Positions 6,899 through 16,575 of a stretch of DNA of 64,000 bases are shown one piece after another. The first letter of the stretch is position 1. Every line of letters starts with the position of its first letter. The DNA is from JBPYCR01 sp051846935. Its GTDB lineage: Bacteria > Bacillota > Bacilli > Bacillales > Amphibacillaceae. The stretch covers positions 1 to 64,000 of the forward strand of contig NZ_JBPYCS010000007.1 in NCBI RefSeq assembly GCF_051846935.1, read 5' to 3'. Both the position numbers and the translations under genes were made by a program. Under the pieces are notes generated by a model. The model was given only the letters and a program-made list of their open reading frames with translations, was not told the DNA's origin and did no database searches.

Positions 6899-8491
6899 AT
6901 GTTTAATAGTGCTGCAATCTATGCAAGGGTTTCTCTAGATGAACAAGTTAAAGGTTTCTCTTTAGAATCCCAAGTCGAACAGTTAAAAGTTTATTTAGAA
7001 AGAAAAGGATATAAAAAAATAGAAGTATTCATCGATGATGGATATTCAGGAAAGAATTTTGATCGCCCAAACATACAGAGGCTAATAAGAAATTTAGATA
7101 AATTTGATGCTATTGCTGTATGGAAGGTAGATAGGCTCTCTAGAAATAATGAGCAGGTTCTAAGTTTAATTAATAATTACTTAAAACCCTTTGATAAAAA
7201 ATTACTTATTAGTACTTGTGATATTGACAGTTCTACAGCCAATGGTTATATGTTCATTTCGCTATTAGGTACTTTTGCAGAGTACGAGAGAACTCAAATT
7301 ATTGAAAGAGTTGGAAGTGGTATGCAGAAAAGGGCTGAAAAGGGAAAATGGAATGGTGGGAAAATTCTAGGTTACGATACAATTGACGGAAATCTAGTGA
7401 TTAACGAGAACGAAAGTAACATAATCAAAGAAATATTTGAGTTAAGGTCATTAGGTCATGGTTATAAAAGTATCGTAAACCATATAAACACTAAAGGTTT
7501 TAAAACAAAAAAGGGAAATCCATTTGGAATTAATTCCATCAAGACCATACTTGATAATCCTACATATGCTGGCTTTATCCGATGGGGGAAACATAGGAAT
7601 TGGAGTGAAAAACGAAGAAGTGGTAAGCAGGAAAATGTAGAGTTAGTAAAGGGAGAACATGAAGCAATTATCGATAGAGATCTATGGGAGAGAGTTCGAA
7701 TTATTGCTGAAGAACAAAAGAAGCACACGAGGACGACAAGTAATTTTGAAGGTGAGTTTGTATTATCAGGAATATTGAAGTGTCCTCAATGTGGTAAAGG
7801 AATGGTAATGTCAAAAACAAAGAAATCGGAGAATAGTTATTATTTATACTATCAATGTCAAAACTTCCATCAACGGGGTTTAGCAGCATGTAACTCAAAT
7901 TTAGTTGTTAAAGAAGATATTGAAAAGAAAGTTATTCGAAAGATTAAAGGTCTAATTGATTCACCAAATATCATTGATGGTGTATGTCAAAATATTGAGG
8001 AGAAACGTAGTGAAGATATTCGGAATTATAGTAAGGAACTTGAATTTATAAAGAAGGAATTAAAAGAGAAATTGGAAGAAGAGGCAAATCTATTATTAAG
8101 AGCAAGACAGGCAATTAAGGAAAAAAATGAAAAGAAAGAAAACAATTATAATTTAATGTTAGAACAAACGGTTGGCGAAAGGGAAAGTTTAGAAAAGAGA
8201 GTGGAAGAGTATGAAATTTATATAAGAAATCATTCAACTTCATTAAATATTAATAAGGATTTAATAATGGCTGCATTAAAGGATTTTGATGGGTTATACG
8301 AAATAGCAGATAATAAAACCCGTAAGGTGCTAATGCGTTCTATTATAAAAAAGATAGAATTAAATCCTGATAGGAAGACTATCAAGGCAATAACATTATG
8401 GTTTGAGGAGGGGGATACACCTCCCCCACCACCTTCAATTTTTTTTGGCGATGTTTTACCAGTGAATGACGAACGGAGAACCGTATCATAA
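6899..8491 (+). CDS. Large serine recombinase, complete
   Basis: A 530-residue large serine recombinase of the type that integrates and excises phages and mobile elements. The resolvase domain has YARVS with Ser12 as nucleophile and WKVDRLSRN with the active-site arginines. The Recombinase domain follows (about residues 155-275). A zinc ribbon is marked by CPQC near residue 295 and by two further cysteines near 320 and 330. A coiled coil covers about 350-450. AAAGGGGA precedes the ATG. It is the only member of the array with all domains. An attachment site would be expected close to one end of this gene, most likely between 8492 and 8625 or upstream of the array; I could not identify a core. 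Confidence 0.95.
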   Translation: MFNSAAIYARVSLDEQVKGFSLESQVEQLKVYLERKGYKKIEVFIDDGYSGKNFDRPNIQRLIRNLDKFDAIAVWKVDRLSRNNEQVLSLINNYLKPFDKKLLISTCDIDSSTANGYMFISLLGTFAEYERTQIIERVGSGMQKRAEKGKWNGGKILGYDTIDGNLVINENESNIIKEIFELRSLGHGYKSIVNHINTKGFKTKKGNPFGINSIKTILDNPTYAGFIRWGKHRNWSEKRRSGKQENVELVKGEHEAIIDRDLWERVRIIAEEQKKHTRTTSNFEGEFVLSGILKCPQCGKGMVMSKTKKSENSYYLYYQCQNFHQRGLAACNSNLVVKEDIEKKVIRKIKGLIDSPNIIDGVCQNIEEKRSEDIRNYSKELEFIKKELKEKLEEEANLLLRARQAIKEKNEKKENNYNLMLEQTVGERESLEKRVEEYEIYIRNHSTSLNINKDLIMAALKDFDGLYEIADNKTRKVLMRSIIKKIELNPDRKTIKAITLWFEEGDTPPPPPSIFFGDVLPVNDERRTVS

Positions 8492-8538
8492 GTAAATGAT
8501 GTTAGTAATTTTACTCTTATTTTAGTGGGCAAGAAAAT

Positions 8539-8575
8539 AAGATATGCGATCATCTAAATGATTTTCGCATATCTT
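8539..8575. terminator. Terminator between serine recombinase and DUF2779 gene
   Basis: A perfect 11-bp stem, AAGATATGCGA at 8539-8549 and TCGCATATCTT at 8565-8575, with a 15-base loop. On the minus strand it is followed by a T-rich stretch, so it suits the minus-strand operon that ends at 8625. It could also stop plus-strand transcripts weakly. Confidence 0.65.
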
Positions 8576-8624
8576 GGGCTGGGAATGTTCAATTCTTTTT
8601 TCCTGTATAAAAATGAAGGTAAAG

Positions 8625-10640
8625 CTAATCTTTTTTAATCATATCCATCCATGCTTCATAAATCAGAACCATCGCTAACGTATCAAGCTCGCAATATTTT
8701 AATAGTCCCTTCTCTATTTCCTCTCTTATTTGATATGGCGAATCTTCCATCTGTAGTCTTTCGTAAGCTACACTAGCTGCACTACCATTATTCAATTCGG
8801 CATGAATGTTGATTAGTTCTAAATCTGCATCCGAAATACCTTCGAATAGTTTTGGTAGACGCTTATAAGGATCGGCAACTTTTCCGTTATCAAATTCAAT
8901 CCATGTTTCATTTTTAAAATTTAAACTTTTAATCCCGTCATCAGCACCATAAATCGGTTTGGAATACTTTTCTTGTAAATGATTGGAACTGTTTAATACG
9001 GCTGGAAGCACTACTTTAATAGAATTTGAACCTTTCATATATGGGTCGTAATAGTATTTTTTCACAAGTTCCAGGAGGTCGACCATGTTTCTTGGACCTT
9101 TTATCGATTCATTATTGGATCTATGCTGCGTAATGGAACGGATAAAGTCGCATAGTTCTTCTTTATCCTCTATGAAAGCTTCATCGGCTGTCAATTCATC
9201 ATAAATAGTATTTAACACGGTGTTTTCATGATATGAGTAACGAAATATCGTTCCTTCATCATTTCCAAGAGCTTTATGCAGCGCTCGAATAAACGCATAA
9301 TTCGGGTTGACTCCGATCTCTGTATGCAAAAATTGACTTTTATGTTCAATGGTTCCATCCTCATGTACGATATGATGGGAAAATTGGAAAGCGATGAGTT
9401 GATTCGGTCTCCGTCCCTTATTAAATGGAATGACGGGTGTTGCTGTTTCAAAGTCGATAAAATGAAGGGGAAATGTCCATTTTTTCATTTCACTTTCAAG
9501 CCCTTGTTTGTCCAAATATATCGTCCGATCCCTTTCCCGTGATTTCTTAATTTGCAACCACTGTCTTTGTGTATTCGATAGTCCTAGCTGATTGGATTCC
9601 TCATAGCCGATATCTGCTTTGTTTATATTTGAAAATTTTATTTTCCCTTGTTTAATTAATTCATCGGTATTTCTAAAGTTCCATAAACTGAAAATATTAT
9701 CTTCCGCGAAATCCTCATCTTTCCAATTTAAATAGCTCTTAAAACATTAGTGATAGCCACTTTTTAACCCTTCTTGCAATTGCGCTTCACTTGCTTTAAA
9801 TTCACAATGCTTACATTTGCTGCTTATTGCCGCTTCCATCCGGTGATCTGCTTCATAATGTGCAGCAAAGTTTTTTATCAATTCCGGAAAAGGGATCATC
9901 GTACCTTCAAAGGGATATGTATTTTCATAGATTACTTGGTGGCAAAGGTTTTTCATATCTATGGGAACGACCAATTGCACGGATAAATCTTCTTTTGATA
10001 GCTCTTCCGTTAGAACAGAATACCGATGACTTTTCCCATCTTTTCTCAGTTTGAATTTTTGGTTTAATCCATTCGTCGGACATATTGCTTGTTTATCAAT
10101 CAACATTAAATAAGGTGAAATTTTATATTCTGGAAGTGCATGTTCTGCCACATAGTTTTGAAACGAGATATCATATACATACGGTTTCCATGGGTTTCTT
10201 ATTTCACCCTTCTTTTTGCCTTTTTCATATTGGAATAGTGGATGGATGGTTTCATCTGTCAATGTATGCTTTAAAAGCGCTGCGGATTTCGATTTGACTT
10301 CAATGATTTTAATGGCATTTCCCTCTTTTACGAGGATATCTACACGAATGAAAAGATTTTCATAGTTGATCGCCGCTTCATAAATGATGCAGTTTTCTTG
10401 CATTAGAAGTTCCTGTGTTTCTTTTAAAGCGGCATGATAATCGAGACTCGCAACTTTGTGTCCACCAGGGTAATAGGCTTTGGCTAGTTCGCCAACTTGT
10501 ATTCCGCCTTCTGCCAAAGCTTCTAAAAACGGATCATCCAGTTGTTCGTTCGCATATTCCTTTTTTCCGGCATAAAAAAGCTTCGTCGGACACTCCATTC
10601 CTAGCTTAAATCGTGATTTTGTCAAATATCTAGTTTTCAA
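8625..10640 (-). pseudogene. Cas4-like nuclease plus DUF2779 protein, interrupted by in-frame TAA
   Basis: The reading frame is open for 671 codons except for one TAA at 9747-9749 (codon 298). The second half stays in the same frame through 63 further codons before the next usable start (TTG 9557), so this is a nonsense change, not a frameshift. The N-terminal half looks like a Cas4/RecB-type PD-(D/E)XK nuclease: Cys17 in ECPTKLFY, Asp101, and Glu114/Lys116 in IIEVKSK. CKHC (276, 279) and Cys299 just past the stop look like the remaining iron-sulfur ligands. The C-terminal half has FIDFETA, like DEDD exonuclease motif I, and a late YCELDT. The TAA probably came from GAA or CAA. Truncation would remove one cluster ligand and the exonuclease part. 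It leads a minus-strand cluster with a WYL regulator and a PD-(D/E)XK gene upstream. Confidence 0.8.
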
Positions 10641-10745
10641 AATATCGCTCCTAAAATAGAAATGAGTTTTACTAAAAATAAAATGAAGCCTTACGCGCGT
10701 AAACTACTAGATTTTTTGAGGTTTTCTAAACGCTGAATGGTATAA

Positions 10746-11822
10746 TCATTGATAGTTTTTCCACGCTTGTTCGATATCGCTTCTTATTTCTTCCACCAAA
10801 CTTTTGGGAGATAACACTTTTACTTGAAGTGCGTATCGTAATGCCCAATTTCGCATCGCCATCTGGTTCACTCTTACTCTAGCAGTCACTTCATCTTCCG
10901 TTTGATCAGAAAAACGAATATTTTCTGGATTGAAAAAGCCAATGAATTCATTTAATGCATACTTTTTTAATCTTAATGAAACTCTGACAGACTCTCCCGA
11001 AAACATATAAATGTGCTCGTCCATATATTTCTTTAAATCGAGCCCATGTTTATCTCCACTGATTGCTTTGAAAGATTTTCGATTTGTTTCAAGTAATCCG
11101 ATATTTGTAATCCGATCGACACGATAGTGGGAAATGTTATCAAATCGGTCATTATTACAAATTAAGTAATAACGTCCGTCTGCTGCAACCATTTGATAAG
11201 GATTGATAATATATTCTTTTGGACTTCCATCTTCATTTTTCCGTGGTTCAAATATCAATTTTGCGTTTTCATCCACGTTAAAATTATTATAATTGAAAGT
11301 AACTTTAACATTTTTACTGATCGCTTCATCTAAAATAGCAATATTGTAAAACAATTGATTATTTTTAAGGTAGCTATCCGACAAGCTAAGGATATGCTTT
11401 GATTTTGAATCGAAATAGTTGCTTGTAAGATTTTCTAATTTAATGATCAATTCTTTCCGTTGGTTATCAGGGATATATTTGGAAAATAAAAGACTGTCAA
11501 TGATGAGACGAAGCTCCGATTGGGTAAAAGCATGTTCGTAGTAAAAGTTGGTGAATACTTTTGTTATTGTTTCTTCGCTCGTCTCTTTATTAGTAGTCTT
11601 TCGTTCTTTTATATCATATCCGATATTTTTTTCTCCGCTCTGTTCACTGAATCTGATTAACCTTTCCATGTTATCTTTTACGGTTTTCCTGTCGACATCA
11701 ATAAGATAATCATTTTCTAAAATTTCGATGATCTCTTTTTGCGTCAAAGGATGCTCTTCGTCGGAATGTATTTGTAAAATCTTTAACAAAGCAAGTATGA
11801 GGATATTTTCCCCACCGCACAT
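10746..11822 (-). CDS. WYL-domain transcriptional regulator
   Basis: About 358 residues. The start at 11822 is chosen because GAAGGTGA lies about 6 bases before it; an in-frame ATG at 11840 has no clear site. The N-terminus has a winged-helix pattern (TQKEIIEILENDY, DRKTVKDNMERL). The C-terminal half is a WYL domain: NPYQMVAADGRYYLICNN followed by HYRVDRI, then a conserved tail. WYL proteins sense ligands, thought to be nucleic acids or nucleotides, and often repress phage-defence operons. It lies between the DUF2779 gene and a PD-(D/E)XK gene on the same strand, which suits a regulator of that cluster. Confidence 0.85.
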   Translation of the reverse strand: MCGGENILILALLKILQIHSDEEHPLTQKEIIEILENDYLIDVDRKTVKDNMERLIRFSEQSGEKNIGYDIKERKTTNKETSEETITKVFTNFYYEHAFTQSELRLIIDSLLFSKYIPDNQRKELIIKLENLTSNYFDSKSKHILSLSDSYLKNNQLFYNIAILDEAISKNVKVTFNYNNFNVDENAKLIFEPRKNEDGSPKEYIINPYQMVAADGRYYLICNNDRFDNISHYRVDRITNIGLLETNRKSFKAISGDKHGLDLKKYMDEHIYMFSGESVRVSLRLKKYALNEFIGFFNPENIRFSDQTEDEVTARVRVNQMAMRNWALRYALQVKVLSPKSLVEEIRSDIEQAWKNYQ

Positions 11823-11930
11823 GTATATCACCTTCCGCATGAATTATTACCTTGGTTTTTTTCTAGTTATCTTTATTTAAAAATAGTGGGTACAATTTTT
11901 TCCGTAATGTAGTGACACTCAGCAATTACC

Positions 11931-13289
11931 CTACTTATTGTAATTACTCTCAATGGCGAAATCATCCAATTCCTTGATTCCTTTTAGTACGTATTCTTCC
12001 ATTAGTTGTTCCAGATCAATGACATGACCATTTCTATCGGTTATTTTATTTTCCAATATTAGATTTTTATCTACATTGAACTGGTCTTTCTTTACAGCTC
12101 TAGCAGTCGTCCGCTTAAAGCCTTTCGGTGGACGTAAATGAATATAATCATTTGGGAAATTCCCTCCTGCTGCTCCAGAAAAATAGATTTCATATTTCCC
12201 CTCTTTATGAGTTAAATATAATCCCTGTCCTTTATCAGCTGTTAATCTTATATGGGATAATTCCAAAGTATATTTTTCAATTAAATTCTTTTTTAACGGG
12301 ACTATTGTCTCTTCGCTATTTTTATATTCGACTATTTCATCCGTATTTAATTGCATCCCATCGGAAAGGTAATTGTAAATTTTTCTGAGAAGCAGTTGTA
12401 CAGCAACATTTGGCGTTCGGTCTTGGCGCGCAATGTATTCATCTATCATTAGGATTACTTGTTCCAACACCGGTATCTCATCTTGCGCAAGCTCCATCAA
12501 TTTGTCTAGATGCTCGGAATCCGTTTCTGATTGGATCTCTCTTGCCAAATCCTTTGTAAGCTTTTCTTCGTTTAGAGAAAGTATGTTAATGCCACGGTCT
12601 TTCATTTCCAAATACATCGTTCGTTCTAAATCATCTTTAAAATCCATCATAATTTTTTTCGTATCTTCTATGTATCGATCATCTGACTTTAATATGTATT
12701 CCTCGTAAACTTTATCTATTATCTGGATTAATTCGACATAGCCTACAGCATGCCACCTATCATTTGAGGGCACATCTTTTAATGGGGTCAAGAATATGTA
12801 ATAAGGCCGGAGTTCTTTATTCCCCTCTTTTATCCATTCCTCCAATGATTCCTCATAATTATCCAGTTGAGATATTCCTTCTTCTGAAATTCGTTCTTTA
12901 TCAAATTGTTTTACTTCAATTGCGATACATATATTTTGCAAGAAATCTTTGTAGAAAACATCGATGTTCATAAATTCGTTCGTCACATTGACTGCTTTGT
13001 TTTTATCTGGGTCATGTTTCAACTCACCAGCAACCAAGTCGAGAATTTTATGGGCAAAGATATTTCCTAAATTGTGTGTTTCATTCGGATCAAGCAACCA
13101 GCGGATCATTTTGGAGTAGCGTGTTTCATGAGCGGATCTTTCCTGTGAACTTTTCACTCTTCCATATTCGATAATTGTCCAGAAATTAGGTTTCTCCTTT
13201 AATTCGAGAAACTTTTGTACCCAGTCATACTCCTTAATCATCTCCAGCTTCTTTAAGTAATTCTTGTAGTCTTTTAATTGATACGTCAT
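11931..13289 (-). CDS. PD-(D/E)XK nuclease superfamily protein
   Basis: A 452-residue protein resembling the PDDEXK_4 type (Pfam PF14281). The N-terminal HETRYSKMIRWLLDP with Glu55, Asp110 in the strand before VFYKDF, and Glu125-X-Lys127 in IAIEVKQFD give the nuclease signature. The C-terminal 200 residues are of unknown role and may bind DNA or a partner. Proteins of this family are found in defence islands and phage-related loci. It is on the same strand as the WYL gene, 91 bases upstream of the end of that gene. No membrane segment is seen. DNA cleavage is expected from the motif but untested. Confidence 0.8.
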   Translation of the reverse strand: MTYQLKDYKNYLKKLEMIKEYDWVQKFLELKEKPNFWTIIEYGRVKSSQERSAHETRYSKMIRWLLDPNETHNLGNIFAHKILDLVAGELKHDPDKNKAVNVTNEFMNIDVFYKDFLQNICIAIEVKQFDKERISEEGISQLDNYEESLEEWIKEGNKELRPYYIFLTPLKDVPSNDRWHAVGYVELIQIIDKVYEEYILKSDDRYIEDTKKIMMDFKDDLERTMYLEMKDRGINILSLNEEKLTKDLAREIQSETDSEHLDKLMELAQDEIPVLEQVILMIDEYIARQDRTPNVAVQLLLRKIYNYLSDGMQLNTDEIVEYKNSEETIVPLKKNLIEKYTLELSHIRLTADKGQGLYLTHKEGKYEIYFSGAAGGNFPNDYIHLRPPKGFKRTTARAVKKDQFNVDKNLILENKITDRNGHVIDLEQLMEEYVLKGIKELDDFAIESNYNK

Positions 13290-13389
13290 ATAAGTATTCC
13301 TCTCGTGTGGTATATTCCTTTAATCTTAGCTATATTCCTTTAATATTTTATCAGCAGCTATCCAAGTGGGGTTTATAAGATAATAAATT

Positions 13390-14823
13390 CTATTCTATAT
13401 TGCTTGTTGTGCTGTAATAGGAATCGACATACGTATATTTATATTCTCCTAGTCTTACATCATCAAGGAGATAGTATAGCGCATTTTCAATATCACCTGG
13501 GTCCTCCCAATCCGAAATTGGCCACAATAACCTAGCATAATTCACTTTTATATCTACTACTATAATACCCGCTGCTAATCCATCATTTAGAAAGTCGTAT
13601 ATTTCTTTTTTTATCGGCATATTCCTAAAGAAGATACTGACTTCATAAAGGCTACCCATATTTGACTCGTCAATGAACTGTTCATAATACTTTTCTTCCT
13701 TCGATTCAAATCGTACCTCATTTACAATGTCTTGTCGATCGTCATTTTTTTCGTCATTCGTCTCATCATTTGCTGGCTCGTTTTTCCCAGTTTGCGCTTT
13801 TTCTTTGTGTTCATCATTATGTTGTTTTTCATTCCTATTTTTTACTCCTCCTTGAGTATATGTTTTCGCTTTTTCTTCTTCCTTTTTGATAGCCAATGCT
13901 AACTGAGCTTTAAATCGGTTCACTTTGGGGAATTTTTCAATTAGGTGTTGCTTACTTGCTTCGATTAAGTTGCTGTCAACTATTTCATCTTTTTCATTGA
14001 TATAGAGATTTACAACATTATTTTTTGCGAGGGGGTGATAAGATTCCACTGCGGCCACCTTGTATTGTTTATACGCTTCGAATGCGGATGCTTTTTTGTA
14101 GATGTTCGGGATGACTTCGTTTCCTTGATTATCGAGATATCCCCACAATCCATTCCGTAAGAATCGATGAAGACGGTTATACGGAGAGATAATTATTTTT
14201 TCATAGTATCCGGTAATGATCTCACCTGCAGCGTTGATAAGTGCTTCTCTGTTATTTTTACGGAACTTCGTAATTCTACTTCCATCTTTAAAGCCTGCTA
14301 ATTCGCAACCAAGCTTCAACGAAAGGACCTCCAAGCTTGTCGTATCCATCAGTGCATGTTTTCCGTCGAACCCTACTACTTTTGCGAGGCCACAATCAGA
14401 GAACCCACCTGCATACTTGAAGGTGTTGTTGATGGCCTTACTTCCGTTATTATAGATGTATATATATTCGTTATCTCTCGATACAGCTGCAAAGCCGAAG
14501 CGGAAAAGGGAACCAGTTTCATATATCGGATCGATTATAAACTCCCCTTCCTTGTTCATATATCCACCTAAACCATTTTGGCATACGACGAAAGCTAAGC
14601 CATTTTCTGCAAATGGATAAGCTTTCTTATATTTCATGGGGATAACCAATTTACCAGATTGATTAATATAGCCGTATTTCCCGCCCTTCCCGACGATACT
14701 TAAACCGTTAGATGGGTAAAATAATGTATCCACATCTATTCTCGGCTCGATCAATATGTTCCCTTCATAATCGATTACACACGGCTTTCCATGCTCGGCT
14801 TTAATCATATTTACATTCGTCAT
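13390..14823 (-). CDS. WG-repeat protein
   Basis: About 477 residues. The start at 14823 is set by TAGGAGGT a few bases upstream; an ATG at 14847 lacks a site. The first 270 residues are WG (KWG) repeats, with units of the kind KYGYINQSGKLVIP, GYMNKEGEFIIDP and WGYLDNQGNEVIP, about 45-50 residues apart, which form a beta-propeller-like binding surface. A low-complexity Lys/Asn/Asp/Glu-rich linker follows (about 325-375) and a separate C-terminal domain of about 90 residues of unknown type. There is no signal peptide, so it is probably cytoplasmic. Its relation to the neighbouring nuclease gene is unclear. Confidence 0.82.
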   Translation of the reverse strand: MTNVNMIKAEHGKPCVIDYEGNILIEPRIDVDTLFYPSNGLSIVGKGGKYGYINQSGKLVIPMKYKKAYPFAENGLAFVVCQNGLGGYMNKEGEFIIDPIYETGSLFRFGFAAVSRDNEYIYIYNNGSKAINNTFKYAGGFSDCGLAKVVGFDGKHALMDTTSLEVLSLKLGCELAGFKDGSRITKFRKNNREALINAAGEIITGYYEKIIISPYNRLHRFLRNGLWGYLDNQGNEVIPNIYKKASAFEAYKQYKVAAVESYHPLAKNNVVNLYINEKDEIVDSNLIEASKQHLIEKFPKVNRFKAQLALAIKKEEEKAKTYTQGGVKNRNEKQHNDEHKEKAQTGKNEPANDETNDEKNDDRQDIVNEVRFESKEEKYYEQFIDESNMGSLYEVSIFFRNMPIKKEIYDFLNDGLAAGIIVVDIKVNYARLLWPISDWEDPGDIENALYYLLDDVRLGEYKYTYVDSYYSTTSNIE

Positions 14824-14984
14824 CGTCATACCTCCTAATTTAATCAATGACCTTTATGGAACAATCTGTATGCACGAAATCTTTTACTTAACAATTTTCT
14901 CGTCGATGAGTGAATAATATTCATTAAGAACCCCGATTCGTTGATAGGTTTATCATGCCACTCATTATAGATAGATACAGCTTC

Positions 14985-15221
14985 TTAATGTACGATCACC
15001 TCGCCATCCATCGTTGTATCTCCATGGGGGAACGTTATGAGCAATTTTATGAAATCAAGTTTTACCGTATACTCCATTTGTAAAGCTAAGGCGATTTTCA
15101 CTTCTTCATTCGTCACATCTTCAATCACAAACATACTAATTATCGGAGAATAGATGTTTACTTCCCGCCTTTTAACTGGAGAGTGTAATGGTTCATTAAA
15201 TTTCTCCTTCGTATTTTTTAT
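14985..15221 (-). pseudogene. Degraded small gene
   Basis: A 79-codon open frame on the minus strand without a start codon near its beginning; the first ATG in frame (15134) has no ribosome site. A ribosome-like AAGGAG with ATG lies in a different frame and hits a stop after 12 codons. The combination looks like a small gene shifted by a frame error. The readable part (MFVIEDVTNEEVKIALA) is not recognised. The rest of 14824-15492 holds nothing else I can support. Confidence 0.3.
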
Positions 15222-15492
15222 TTATTCATTAATATCCATATGCCTACAAGAATTGTGAAGTAACAAGGTCTAATTTTAAGGTAATTACTGTCTATCTTAG
15301 GCTTACTCTTTTGATTTGATGTTGGCAGTCTCAGGTTGTTTGGGAGTGAATTCAAAAGTTACTAGTGGGAATAAAGAAATGAATTTGGAAGGTACAACAT
15401 GATACGTTTCTTTTGAATTTCATTTTTGCTTCTAGCTTCTCTATTTAGAGCACCACATTTTATGTTCGTATATTTGGCCATGGAGTATTTTA

Positions 15493-16041
15493 TTAACTTT
15501 CAAATGTTTTTGTAATTAACGCTTTATATTCTTTAAATTCAGCGGTATAGCGAATTTGTGACAATGCATCCGCTATCGATTGATAGTACCAATATTGCCA
15601 GTTTTTATCCGCATTGAATTTTTTCCATAATGCTTCTTGCATGATCTGATAATCCCGATAGATAGATCTTATATTCGATAGCTTATCAGCCAGTACGGCG
15701 ATTTCGACTTGGATTGATTTATTTGCTTTAAGAAAATCAATCATAGCTTGTTTCCTGTCGAGCCACATTTTCGATTTATCTTCGCTCTGAGATTGAACGA
15801 GGTCTGCAATATTTTCATTGAAAATTTCCCTCAACGATTCATAAGATACGAATGTATCTTCAATTGTGTCATGCAATATTGCAGCAGCTACTACATCTTC
15901 ATCAATCTTTCCATTTTTCATCGATAAGTTTGCAGCTATTGTCCCTGCTTCAAGACAATGTAATATATAAGGTATTACTGTTCCTTTTCTCGTTTGGTTG
16001 GAGTGAGCTACTGTTGCAAAGTTTATCGCTTTATTAATCAT
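15493..16041 (-). CDS. HD-domain hydrolase of the alarmone-hydrolase type
   Basis: A 182-residue protein starting at ATG 16041 after AAAGGAG. It carries the metal-binding HD pattern of RelA/SpoT hydrolase and MESH1-like proteins: His13 in HSNQTRKG, His28, His57-Asp58 in ILHDTIED with Glu61-Asp62. It has no synthetase, TGS or ACT domain. It would act in the cytoplasm, most likely removing pyrophosphate from (p)ppGpp or a related nucleotide. It sits alone at the end of the minus-strand accessory cluster, between a degraded gene and an IS110 remnant. A different nucleotide substrate is possible. Confidence 0.83.
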   Translation of the reverse strand: MINKAINFATVAHSNQTRKGTVIPYILHCLEAGTIAANLSMKNGKIDEDVVAAAILHDTIEDTFVSYESLREIFNENIADLVQSQSEDKSKMWLDRKQAMIDFLKANKSIQVEIAVLADKLSNIRSIYRDYQIMQEALWKKFNADKNWQYWYYQSIADALSQIRYTAEFKEYKALITKTFES

Positions 16042-16147
16042 TATTACATCTCCTTTTTCATCTTTTCGTTATATCGAGTATACCAATGTTCATGTGTAGT
16101 TTTTTACACATCGAATAATTAATTAACATACGATAGCCTGGGAAAAA

Positions 16148-16215
16148 GGCTGGGACAAAACGCCAGTAAAATAAAAAAGAGCGGATTCCATGGAAGCTCC
16201 TTTGGATCCGTTCTT
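16148..16215. repeat. Intergenic repeat with hairpin (GGCTGGGACAAAA type)
   Basis: GGCTGGGACAAAA at 16148-16160 is a motif I know from repeated intergenic sequences of Bacillaceae and staphylococci. It is followed by an imperfect hairpin, AAGAGCGGATTCCA at 16177-16190 with TGGATCCGTTCTT at 16203-16215, ending in TTTT-rich sequence. A related GGGCTGGGA lies at 8576. It may act as a terminator. Confidence 0.45.
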
Positions 16216-16323
16216 TTGACATTTTAATAGGGAAATAGGAAAATCTTCTTCTAAAATAAAAGTCGCTGGAATTTAAGAAATCATTATTCAATAATTGGCT
16301 GTGGTTCATAGGGTTTCTTGTCT

Positions 16324-16554
16324 CTAAGTATTGCAGTTTGCAAAGAGGATATGAGTTAATTTACATGCTACCGCGCCTAAAGCGGTCCCATAAGCTTTAC
16401 CACGTTTACGTAAGCGCTGATCGTGCAAAGAAAGTACTGGTTCATAAACTCTTACGACAAATACAGCTAGCCGAATCGCACGTCTTAAGTAAGGCGAGCC
16501 TCGTTTAGAAAGACGGGTCCGATTACTGTATAAATCTTGTACAGCCCTTAAAGG
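16324..16554 (-). pseudogene. IS110-family transposase, C-terminal remnant
   Basis: A 77-codon minus-strand frame closed by a stop at its 5' end and ending in TAG at 16324-16326. It reads TRLSKRGSPYLRRAI near its start, the hallmark of the C-terminal (Transposase_20) domain of IS110-family transposases, then KRGKAYGTALGAVACK. The DEDD catalytic N-terminal domain is missing. It is a dead fragment that marks old insertion activity at the junction between the nuclease cluster and the catabolic island. Confidence 0.8.
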
Positions 16555-16575
16555 TCATATGACATACACTTACTT

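Noticed and set aside
1..8600. Attachment sites of the recombinases
   Set aside because: I looked for direct repeats at the edges of the array but found none convincing; large serine recombinase cores are too short to call by eye.
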